From the NCBI GenBank assembly GCA_030695265.1, contig JAUYTA010000918.1:1-9435 (forward strand): a stretch of DNA of 9,435 nucleotides, given 5' to 3'. Position numbers and translations under genes: made by a program. The stretch is from Bacteroidota bacterium (GTDB lineage: Bacteria; Bacteroidota; Bacteroidia; Bacteroidales; Prolixibacteraceae). Shown piece after piece: positions 1 through 5,798 of this stretch. Positions within the stretch are counted from its first letter, which is position 1. Each line of letters begins with the position of its first letter. The notes beneath the pieces were generated by a model that was not told where the DNA came from, did no database searches, and was given only the letters and a program-made list of their open reading frames with translations.

Positions 1-1
1 C

Positions 2-142
2 ACTTTTATCCTGATGGGAGTTTTAACCTGGATGCAGGTAGCCTGGATCGACGGCGAACATTTCTCGGTGCTTTCTCTCGTGGGCGCTTTGGTTGCACTT
101 GCTGGAGCTATTTTGGTTGTGAGGAAAAAGAAGAATTCATAA
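2..142 (+). CDS. DMT/EamA-type transporter, C-terminal end (partial)
   Basis: The frame ending at TAA 140-142 is open to the window edge and gives 46 residues. They read as a hydrophobic helix, a short loop containing Asp-Gly-Glu, a second hydrophobic helix rich in Gly, Ala, Leu and Val, and a basic tail ending RKKKNS. This is the usual ending of drug/metabolite transporter (EamA) proteins: the penultimate helix, a loop with a Glu, the last helix, then a positive cytoplasmic tail. The substrate cannot be told. A complete DMT-type protein lies about 850 bp downstream on the same strand, so the two may once have been neighbours or belong to one transporter group. The start is outside the window. 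The family call rests on only 46 residues, so any other multi-helix permease remains possible. Confidence 0.6.
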   Translation, partial: TFILMGVLTWMQVAWIDGEHFSVLSLVGALVALAGAILVVRKKKNS

Positions 143-281
143 TCGATCTAAATATTTTTGATAGATTCAAAATTTTTGAAATCGACAAACACTTAAATCG
201 ATTGAAGTCAATTAACTGCGGGACTTAAAACAAAAAATCTTCTAATTGCAGGTAAGCCATAATTATTTGTAGTTTTGTTTC
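143..281. other. AT-rich gap between partial transporter and HEPN gene
   Basis: No gene is visible in this gap. It contains a small odd palindrome, TTCAAAA-T-TTTTGAA, at 166-180 and three ATCGA-containing words (143-147 region, 181 region, 197 region). A weak stem ATCTA/TAGAT around 146-165 could help end transcription of the upstream gene, but there is no convincing terminator. The right end holds the candidate promoter listed separately. Confidence 0.4.
246..277 (+). promoter_or_regulatory. Candidate Bacteroidota-type promoter of the HEPN-MNT pair
   Basis: The -7 element TAGTTTTG at 270-277 fits TAnnTTTG. A TTG at 246-248 lies 21 bp upstream, within the 19-21 bp usual for the -33/-7 promoters of this phylum. 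Transcription would start around 282-284, at the HEPN start codon itself, which would make the mRNA leaderless or nearly so. Confidence 0.5.
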
Positions 282-665
282 ATGGAAAAGGAAAACAGAC
301 ATGAAGAATGGTATTTTCAATCAGATTATGATTTGGAAACGGCATTTGATATGTTTAAGTCCGGAAGATATGTCTATTGTATTTTTATGTGCCATTTGAG
401 TTTGGAAAAGGTATTAAAGGGATTATTGGTCAAGTCAAAAGGAGAGTTTCCGTCAAAATCACACAGCTTAATTTATTTTGTCGAAAAAATTGAATTAAAG
501 ATGGATGATTCATATTATGAGTTTTTGTTTACACTCAATAAGATTTCCGTACCGACCAGATACCCGGAAAACCTACGAAAACTTGTTGCTGAATATTCGA
601 AAGAGCGTACTGAAAATTTTTTAAAACGAACCAAAGAAATTCAGTCATGGATAAAACAACAATAA
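282..665 (+). CDS. HEPN-domain protein (toxin-side partner of an MNT/HEPN pair)
   Basis: This 127-residue protein is all-helical and of HEPN (PF05168-like) type. Visible signs are the N-terminal DYDLETAFDMF helix, FMCHLSLEKVLKGLL at about 35-49 (the family's C-x-x-x-x-EK-x-LK-x-LL helix), SHSL at 60-63, and RYP at 93-95. The gene overlaps the following minimal nucleotidyltransferase by 19 nt, the arrangement of two-gene HEPN-MNT toxin-antitoxin modules. In the characterised HepT-MntA type the HEPN protein is an RNase that the MNT partner silences by AMP transfer near an RX4-6H motif. Here no His follows R93 at that spacing (RYPENLRKLVAEY), so RNase activity should not be assumed; Tyr94 and Tyr105 are nearby possible modification sites. 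The bases look AT-richer than in flanking genes, hinting at acquisition. The start is the only ATG near the N-terminus; no Shine-Dalgarno is seen. The family is secure, the biochemical role is not. Confidence 0.85.
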   Translation: MEKENRHEEWYFQSDYDLETAFDMFKSGRYVYCIFMCHLSLEKVLKGLLVKSKGEFPSKSHSLIYFVEKIELKMDDSYYEFLFTLNKISVPTRYPENLRKLVAEYSKERTENFLKRTKEIQSWIKQQ

Positions 666-964
666 ACGAGATTGTTCAGTTTCTTAAGGAACTTTTGATT
701 AAGAATGGATTAAGAGTTGATTCGATTGCTTTATTTGGTTCCGCATTGAGTGGAGAGATGCATGAGGATAGTGATATTGATTTAATAATTATCTCATCAG
801 ATTTTATAAATAAGGATATATTCGAGCGATCGCAAATGACAATGAAACCTGAAATTGAAACGTTAAAGAAATTCAAAGTTTCAATGGATGTTTTAAATTT
901 ATCTCCGGAGGAATACGATGACTCAATAGCTAATAGATATTACGATAGTAAAATTGTTGCATAA
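647..964 (+). CDS. Minimal nucleotidyltransferase (MNT), putative antitoxin
   Basis: This 105-residue protein has the nucleotidyltransferase fold signature. G31-S32 is followed by ten residues and then D43-I-D45 (GSX10DXD), and a third acidic residue, D81, sits in SMDVLNL. All three metal-binding aspartates of pol-beta-type MNT proteins are therefore present. In known HEPN-MNT systems this enzyme transfers AMP to the HEPN partner and neutralises it. Here the start codon lies inside the HEPN gene (19-nt overlap), which implies coupled translation. The last residues, about 85-105, look like the usual short helical cap. An unrelated role as a small nucleotidyltransferase is possible but less likely given the neighbour. 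The C-terminus ends 34 nt before the next gene. Confidence 0.88.
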   Translation: MDKTTINEIVQFLKELLIKNGLRVDSIALFGSALSGEMHEDSDIDLIIISSDFINKDIFERSQMTMKPEIETLKKFKVSMDVLNLSPEEYDDSIANRYYDSKIVA

Positions 965-969
965 AGCAG

Positions 970-991
970 ACTTGAAACTTGAAACTTGAAA
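970..991. repeat. Short tandem repeat, (CTTGAAA)x3
   Basis: Three perfect copies of CTTGAAA lie at 971-977, 978-984 and 985-991, filling most of the 34-bp gap between the MNT gene and the transporter. Read on the other strand the unit is a rotation of AAGTTTC, the same heptamer family as the longer array at 5710-5774. Confidence 0.8.
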
Positions 992-998
992 CTGTTCT

Positions 999-1901
999 AT
1001 GTGGGTGATTTTAGCGTTGATGTCGGCTGTACTTCTCGGAATTTATGAGGTTTTCAAAAAGATTTCAGTACAACGAAATGCGGTTATTCCGGTTTTGTTT
1101 TTATCAACTTTAACCAGTTCGCTCATTTTTGTGCCCTTTGTAATCGGGTCGTATTTTGCCCCTGAATTTTTCACCCGCATTCATCTTTTTATTCCTGAAA
1201 TCAATATTGAACAACACGGATTAATCCTGATCAAATCGGTGATTGTTGTTGCGAGCTGGATACTTGCATTTTACGCAGTTAAAAACCTGCCGATCACCAT
1301 TGTTGGTCCCATTCGCGCAACTGGTCCAATCTGGACACTACTGGGTGCAATACTCATTTTTGGCGAACACCTGAATTTATATCAATGGCTGGGCGTATCG
1401 GTTACCTTGCTTTTCTTTTACCTGTTATCGACTACCGGAAAGCTGGAAGGCATTCATTTCAAGACCAATAAATGGGTGCTTTTTATAGTGGCTGCCACTT
1501 TTATCGGTGCTGCCAGCGGATTGTACGATAAATTTATCATGCGGCGGGTTGACCGGCTGGCGGTACAGGCATGGTTTTCGTTTTATCAGGTGGCGATTTT
1601 GCTGCCAATTTTAGCCGTGAACCGTTGGCGGTTGCCAAAAGCAGAACGTACTCCGTTTCACTGGCGTTGGTCGATTCCGATGATTGGGGTATTTCTTGTA
1701 CTCGCCGATTTTCTGTATTTTAACGCGCTCACTTACGAAGATTCGCTTATATCAATCATCTCGTCGCTGCGGCGGGGTGGGGTAGTCATCTCATTTGTGG
1801 TTGGCGCGGTTGTTTTTCATGAAAAGAACCTCCGGAAAAAAGGATTGTACCTGGCCGGAATATTAATCGGTATTTTGCTAATTTCGCTGGGAAGTCATTA
1901 A
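999..1901 (+). CDS. DMT superfamily (EamA-like) transporter
   Basis: This is a 300-residue integral membrane protein with about ten predicted helices in two half-repeats, the normal size and layout of EamA-type drug/metabolite transporters. The first half ends with the helix GPIWTLLGAILIFGEHLNLYQW, in which the conserved Gly-Glu is at 122-123; the second half shows the matching pattern at the C-terminus, with HE at 274-275 followed by a final helix. A charged cytoplasmic linker is seen around 148-158 and 206-225. Substrate cannot be deduced; related proteins export amino acids, metabolites or drugs. The ATG at 999 gives a first helix that begins immediately. No ribosome binding site is visible. 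It may be read from the HEPN-MNT promoter, since only a heptamer repeat separates the genes. The partial transporter at 2-142 is probably a relative. Confidence 0.85.
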   Translation: MWVILALMSAVLLGIYEVFKKISVQRNAVIPVLFLSTLTSSLIFVPFVIGSYFAPEFFTRIHLFIPEINIEQHGLILIKSVIVVASWILAFYAVKNLPITIVGPIRATGPIWTLLGAILIFGEHLNLYQWLGVSVTLLFFYLLSTTGKLEGIHFKTNKWVLFIVAATFIGAASGLYDKFIMRRVDRLAVQAWFSFYQVAILLPILAVNRWRLPKAERTPFHWRWSIPMIGVFLVLADFLYFNALTYEDSLISIISSLRRGGVVISFVVGAVVFHEKNLRKKGLYLAGILIGILLISLGSH

Positions 1902-1973
1902 TTTTCAAGCTTCAGATTGTTAGGTATCGAGGCAGAAACTCCATTTTTAATTGGATATTTTCTGTTTATTTTA

Positions 1974-2037
1974 AACCACATAGGCACATAGAAAACATAG
2001 CTATTATTTTCTATGTGAACTATGTGCCTATGTGGTT
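1974..2037. repeat. Long hairpin made of CTATGTG heptamers; possible terminator
   Basis: Two perfect 18-nt arms (1974-1991 and 2020-2037) pair, followed inward by a 3x3 internal loop, a 6-bp stem (1995-2000 with 2011-2016) and a 10-nt loop. Each side holds three copies of CTATGTG or its variant in opposite orientation. On the plus strand the hairpin is followed by ATTTTT, so it could terminate the transporter gene, and it lies between convergent genes, 20 bp beyond the stop of the minus-strand gene. The heptamer build looks more like a dispersed palindromic repeat than an ordinary terminator. Confidence 0.75.
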
Positions 2038-2056
2038 ATTTTTCATCTGTTGTTTA

Positions 2057-2443
2057 TTATGGCTCAAAAAGCTGGTTAAGTCCGTTGAAATAATCTTCTT
2101 CCCAACCTTCTGCAATGTTTCTGTAAGCTTCATCCGGAATGTTGGTTTGATTGACTTCCATGATGGTTCCTTTTTTATCAGGATGAAGTTTAATGGTTAC
2201 GATTGACTTTTTGTCTTCGTCTTCCTCGCCAAAAAACCATTCCTGAACAATTTTGTGGTCTTTTTCGAATTCGAGGTTAATGCCACAAATACTTTCCTCC
2301 CACAATGAAAATTCGGAACCGGCAACATCTTCCATTACAGCATCTTCGCCAGTCCATATTTCGAGCATGTTTTTATTTGTCAGTGCATTGTAAACATCAG
2401 CGGGCAAGGCTGTTATCTTGAAATATTTTTTGTATGTCTTCAT
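2057..2443 (-). CDS. SRPBCC/AHSA1-like domain protein
   Basis: This 128-residue protein matches the Activator of Hsp90 ATPase homologue 1-like branch of the SRPBCC (START-like) fold. The features are an N-terminal strand, the VYNALTNKNMLEIWTG helix with W30, SEFSLWEESICGINLEFE at about 43-60, the IVQEWFF strand at 65-71, and the C-terminal helix GWEEDYFNGLNQLF at 113-127. Length is typical of a one-domain member. Such proteins have a hydrophobic cavity; the bacterial ones are mostly of unknown function and are cytoplasmic. This one is notably acidic (EEDEDKK at 73-79). It stands alone between the hairpin at 1974-2037 and its own promoter region. The ATG at 2443 lies directly before the first strand. 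No specific ligand can be named. Confidence 0.85.
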   Translation of the reverse strand: MKTYKKYFKITALPADVYNALTNKNMLEIWTGEDAVMEDVAGSEFSLWEESICGINLEFEKDHKIVQEWFFGEEDEDKKSIVTIKLHPDKKGTIMEVNQTNIPDEAYRNIAEGWEEDYFNGLNQLFEP

Positions 2444-2494
2444 CGTATCCCGTTTTTACTTTTTTCTATTCCCCTGTTCAATCTGAAAGTTGGC

Positions 2495-2502
2495 CAAATA
2501 TA
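2495..2502 (-). promoter_or_regulatory. Candidate -7 element for the SRPBCC gene
   Basis: On the minus strand TATATTTG fits TAnnTTTG exactly and lies 51 bp upstream of the ATG at 2443. A clear TTG -33 element is not seen at 19-21 bp, so this is supported by the -7 box alone. Confidence 0.4.
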
Positions 2503-2565
2503 GGTTATTTCCGTTACGAATTACTGCCGTTGACCATTGAAAACTGTGACTGAACAATGACTGCT

Positions 2566-4554
2566 TTAATTCAACCTCCTTTGTTTATAAATACGCTTAT
2601 TTATTTTATAGGAGAATCCAATTGTCATCAATTCCCTTGTTTGCCATTTGGGTTTAAATATTTCCACCCCTTCGTTATCGAGTTTCCCGGTTGCGAAAGT
2701 TACATTGTCATCGTACAGCATATAGAGCATAAATGACATGTTAATGCGGTCGGTGAGTTGCGCAATAACTGTATTTTCCCAGTTAATGTCCACTCTTTTA
2801 AATGGTTGCTGATAATTGAAGAACATTTTGTATTTGGTTTCATAACTGATGCGTGGGGTAATATCCATTTTGTATCTGAGATCGGCGTTAAATCCAGGTT
2901 CCCAAAAGCTTCGTTTGTCCTCCGGAACGCCATATCTGGTCTGATCGATAAGGGCAGTATCGCGCACAAAAACATATTTAGCAGTTATCGGCGAAAGGAA
3001 CAGTGAGAAATTCTTGTTCGGTTTATAGTCGAGTCCTAACTTGAATAAAGTCTTGGCGGGCGACAAATAACTTGAAATAGGCGTAGTTTTGTTTGGATAT
3101 TTGTATCCGTTAAAGAATTGTGTGATAAAGTCGATCTCACTGCTGTAATACCATTTCTTAAATGCGCTAACTCCAAGTCTGGTAATCAGTTCCAGTTTGT
3201 CGTCGTTTTTCTGAGTCTGGTTAAGGTCGCCGCCTTGCCTGATCCAGCCGTTCCTCAACTCTGCGGTATTTTCCCATTTCAGTTTAGGGTTTGAATAATT
3301 GGCATATCCCTTCAGCACACTTAAAAAAGAAAAGGCGCTTCTACCCCCGGCTTTCCAGTTGTTCAGATAGGTTTGTGTAAACCCAAAGGTGCCGTGACCT
3401 CCCATATCCCAGGGAGTCACAATCTGATATTTTTTGTTGATCTTGGTTAACTTCTGTTCAGGTGCAAATTTTTCGAACACAAAATCGCGGTGTTGTCTTT
3501 GTCCGAGTCGGGTGAATGTTACATCATCGTCAATGGCAATCCCAAGCGAATGTTTGTCAAGATTCATAATCCTTACTGCGAGCGAGTCGTTTTGCTGATT
3601 TTTAATGTAAATACGGTTGGCAGATCGCTTGTTGTTCCGAAGCCATACTTGTGCCGGTTTTCCGGATAAACTTTGTACCCAGATACTGACAGAATCGTTG
3701 TGTGCGTATTGCTGTAAAGTCTGCACAAACCGATTGATTGAATCGTTTACCGACCGTACGATTGAATCGTTATATTTTGCTAGGATTTGGTGGTTCCGAA
3801 ATTTTAGCGAATCGCGCAGGTTGTTCTGCAGTGAATCGGAAAATACACGAACCGCATATTTTCTGTACCTGGTAATGGCTGAATCAAGATTGGCTTTTTG
3901 TATGTTATTGTTGTAATTCACCCTTGCCTGTTCAAGCAAGCTGCTTCTTAACTGGTCGCGGTTTCTAATCCGGTTAAAATCATTTGCCGTGTGGATTAGC
4001 GAATCGGGGATTGCATGTACATTCATTAAACTGTCGGGCAAAACTATTCCGGTACGTTCCAGAATGGCTTTTTCATCACCGGGTGCAATTGCCTCGCCTT
4101 TTTGCGCGTTTCGGGTCAGATTTACAGGTAAAGGAATGGAATTAAGATCCACGCCGTTCCAGATTTCGCGGTCGAGTCGTTTCATCTTTTCCAGAATGTT
4201 TGGGTACGGCAGGTATCCGGGTACTATCAACGAGTCGCTCACATACTTGGGCAGGCGGCTAATGTATCTGGCATCTTTTTTTTCCTGAAAACGTTCAAGC
4301 CTGACCAAAATACTGTCGATGCGTTCGTTTTCGGCAAATTGAACCAAGCCTTTTACCAGGCGCATAATTTCAGGGTCTTCGGAAAACCACATTCCTGATG
4401 GCTGAATGTACTTTTTCAGGTAATCGATTCCCAGTTGAACGGAATCGACCGAAAGATTGGTTTTTTCTTTTTTTTGTGGGAGAAAATTGGTTCCAGCAAA
4501 AGTGGAAAGGCTGATCAGGATAATGAATCCTGTTAAGAGATTTTTCAAGTGCAT
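2566..4554 (-). CDS. Secreted DUF3078-family protein with long helical N-terminal half
   Basis: This is a 662-residue protein. Residues 1-20 form a signal peptide (two Lys/His, a hydrophobic core, then STFA-G), so it is exported. Residues about 383-660 match the Bacteroidota DUF3078 family: PWDMGGHGTFGFTQTYLNNWKAGG at the start, WENTAELRNGW, KNDDKLELITRLG, SYLSPAKTLFKLGLDYKP and SPITAKYVF. The alternating strands and aromatic residues suggest an outer-membrane beta-barrel-like protein. Residues about 30-290 are predicted helical, with many Asp-Ser-Leu/Ile words (DSLI, DSL, DSI), and about 290-380 look like a small beta domain. Ordinary DUF3078 proteins lack such a long front half, as far as I know. 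The stretch around 95-190 is rich in prolines. The gene is 70 bp downstream of the CYTH gene and is probably cotranscribed with it. The function is unknown; a cell-envelope role is inferred from location only. Confidence 0.85.
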   Translation of the reverse strand: MHLKNLLTGFIILISLSTFAGTNFLPQKKEKTNLSVDSVQLGIDYLKKYIQPSGMWFSEDPEIMRLVKGLVQFAENERIDSILVRLERFQEKKDARYISRLPKYVSDSLIVPGYLPYPNILEKMKRLDREIWNGVDLNSIPLPVNLTRNAQKGEAIAPGDEKAILERTGIVLPDSLMNVHAIPDSLIHTANDFNRIRNRDQLRSSLLEQARVNYNNNIQKANLDSAITRYRKYAVRVFSDSLQNNLRDSLKFRNHQILAKYNDSIVRSVNDSINRFVQTLQQYAHNDSVSIWVQSLSGKPAQVWLRNNKRSANRIYIKNQQNDSLAVRIMNLDKHSLGIAIDDDVTFTRLGQRQHRDFVFEKFAPEQKLTKINKKYQIVTPWDMGGHGTFGFTQTYLNNWKAGGRSAFSFLSVLKGYANYSNPKLKWENTAELRNGWIRQGGDLNQTQKNDDKLELITRLGVSAFKKWYYSSEIDFITQFFNGYKYPNKTTPISSYLSPAKTLFKLGLDYKPNKNFSLFLSPITAKYVFVRDTALIDQTRYGVPEDKRSFWEPGFNADLRYKMDITPRISYETKYKMFFNYQQPFKRVDINWENTVIAQLTDRINMSFMLYMLYDDNVTFATGKLDNEGVEIFKPKWQTRELMTIGFSYKINKRIYKQRRLN

Positions 4555-4558
4555 AAAT

Positions 4559-4589
4559 AATCGGTTTATTGGCTATTCGGTAAACGATT
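4559..4589 (-). other. Small stem-loop in the leader of the DUF3078 gene
   Basis: AATCGGTTTA at 4559-4568 pairs with TAAACGATT at 4581-4589 with one bulged G, leaving a 12-nt loop. In the mRNA it would end four bases before the start codon at 4554, so it could affect translation initiation. A weak stem; significance unproven. Confidence 0.3.
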
Positions 4590-4624
4590 TTTTTTAATTC
4601 TTGTTGTGTCCGGCCTTTCAAAAA

Positions 4625-5101
4625 TCAGGCCATGTGATCGTTCCATTCCTGAAACGGGTGCTCAGAAAGGTATGAATTGTAAAACCTTTCGTCGCCCGAA
4701 ACTTCTTGTAAAAGCCAATCCGGTCGTTTAAAATTTTGATTTTCAGAATTCAACTCAATTTCAGCCATTACCAGTCCTTTATTTTTTCCTGAAAAAACAT
4801 CCACTTCCCAAAGAAAACCTTCGTACTGAAATTTGTGTCTTGTTTTTTCCACAGGTTCCGATATTGCCAGTTTCAGTAATTCGTAGGCATCCTCAACCGG
4901 AACTTCATATTCAAATTCGGGCCGCGAAATGGTTCTTGAAGGACCTTTAATGGTTAAAAAAGCCTTTTCTCCTGATATCCGTATGCGCACGACGGGCAGA
5001 GGATCGAGCCCCAGATATGCCTGAATGAGTTTGGTTCCGGTATCAGCCGGAACCCATTTACTGGTGTCAACCAGAAATTTACGTTCAATTTCGAAAGCCA
5101 T
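4625..5101 (-). CDS. CYTH-domain protein (triphosphate tunnel metalloenzyme, probable triphosphatase)
   Basis: This 158-residue single-domain protein carries the CYTH signature. The N-terminal ExExK is E4-E6-K8 in FEIERKFLV, followed by the conserved IQAYL at 26-30, VRIRISG with R39 and R41, LTIKG with K52, REFEYEV-like charged strand at 60-67, KTRHKF at 86-91, WEVDVFSG with E99 and D101, and the AEIEL acid pair E114/E116. All charged residues lining the tunnel appear to be present. Bacterial proteins of this short type hydrolyse inorganic tripolyphosphate or related triphosphates with a divalent metal, in the cytoplasm; adenylate cyclase activity is known for another branch and is less likely here. 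The ATG at 5101 places ExExK at the usual residues 4-8. It is divergent from the HD gene and followed closely by the DUF3078 gene. Confidence 0.9.
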   Translation of the reverse strand: MAFEIERKFLVDTSKWVPADTGTKLIQAYLGLDPLPVVRIRISGEKAFLTIKGPSRTISRPEFEYEVPVEDAYELLKLAISEPVEKTRHKFQYEGFLWEVDVFSGKNKGLVMAEIELNSENQNFKRPDWLLQEVSGDERFYNSYLSEHPFQEWNDHMA

Positions 5102-5135
5102 CGTTTTTGTCTTGTTTTTTGCTAATTTGCAGCAA

Positions 5136-5143
5136 CAAAAATA
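5136..5143 (-). promoter_or_regulatory. Candidate -7 element for the CYTH-DUF3078 unit
   Basis: On the minus strand TATTTTTG fits TAnnTTTG and lies 34 bp before the CYTH ATG, in the 53-bp divergent gap. No TTG is present at the expected -33 position. The plus-strand promoter of the HD gene should be in or left of the same gap; TAATTTG at 5123-5129 is one base short of the consensus. Confidence 0.35.
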
Positions 5144-5154
5144 GAACTACTGAC

Positions 5155-5709
5155 ATGATTTCACGTGAAAACGCCCTGGAATTTTTGAATCAACACATTC
5201 AGAATGCAAATATGCTCAAACATTGTCTGGCCAGCGAGGCCGTTTTACGGGCAATTGCACTAAAATTAAACAAGGATACGGAAGAGTGGGGGATGGCAGG
5301 TTTACTGCACGATATTGACGTGGAAATTACCGGAGGAGATCCGCTTCGGCATGGACTTCATTCAGCAGTAATGCTCGATGGAATGCTTTCTGCAGAAGCA
5401 ATTGATGCCATTGTGATGCACAACGAAATGGCTTCAGGAAAAGAACGTACCACCATTTTTCAACATGCGCTTGCTGCCGGTGAAACCATAACCGGATTAA
5501 TAATGGCGACTGCTTTGGTTTATCCGGATAAAAAACTTGCTTCTGTAAAAACAAAGTCAATTACCAAACGAATGAAGGAAAAAGCTTTTGCAGCCTCTGT
5601 CAATCGCGAAACCATTCTTGAATGTGAGCTAATTGGCATTCCAATTCAGGATTTCGCTGAACTGTCACTGGTGGCGATGCAGGAGATCAGCGACGAATTG
5701 GGATTGTAA
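5155..5709 (+). CDS. HD-domain phosphohydrolase-like protein
   Basis: From ATG 5155 this is 184 residues. HD-superfamily marks are H23 in MLKHCLASEAV, H52-D53 in AGLLHDIDVE, and H66/H69 plus H89 in the following helices. The C-terminal part, GETITGLIMATALVYPDKKL, KSITKRMKEKAFAASVNRE and a final AMQEISDELGL, resembles a widespread family of small uncharacterised HD proteins (TIGR00277-like). In that family, as I recall it, the position before TGLI is usually AAD; here the aligned residue is E110, a conservative change at what should be a metal ligand. HD proteins generally hydrolyse phosphate esters of nucleotides, but no substrate is known for this group. An upstream TTG at 5107 would add 16 residues of hydrophobic, cysteine-containing sequence with no family match, so I prefer 5155, which puts the conserved domain at the start. 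Confidence 0.85.
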   Translation: MISRENALEFLNQHIQNANMLKHCLASEAVLRAIALKLNKDTEEWGMAGLLHDIDVEITGGDPLRHGLHSAVMLDGMLSAEAIDAIVMHNEMASGKERTTIFQHALAAGETITGLIMATALVYPDKKLASVKTKSITKRMKEKAFAASVNRETILECELIGIPIQDFAELSLVAMQEISDELGL

Positions 5710-5774
5710 AAGTTTCAAGTTCCAAATTCCAAGTTCCAAGTTCCAAATTCCAGATTCCAGGTTGTCCAACTTTC
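5710..5774. repeat. Heptamer tandem repeat, AAGTTCC type
   Basis: Directly after the HD stop codon come seven in-register heptamers of consensus AARTTCC (AAGTTTC, AAGTTCC, AAATTCC, AAGTTCC, AAGTTCC, AAATTCC, AGATTCC). They are followed by a 9-mer AGGTTGTCC and then AACTTTC and AACTTT. The array fills the convergent gap to the epimerase stop at 5799. It belongs to the same heptamer family as 971-991 read on the other strand. Slippage would explain it; no coding function is apparent. Confidence 0.8.
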
Positions 5775-5798
5775 AACTTTAAAACTGAAACTTTAAAC

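Noticed and set aside
2015..2206. Plus-strand reading frame over the hairpin and SRPBCC gene
   Set aside because: It starts inside the repeat hairpin and then runs antisense through a well-supported gene; no recognisable protein features.
5107..5154. Upstream TTG start for the HD protein
   Set aside because: The extra 16 residues show no match to the family, and the ATG at 5155 begins right before the conserved first helix.
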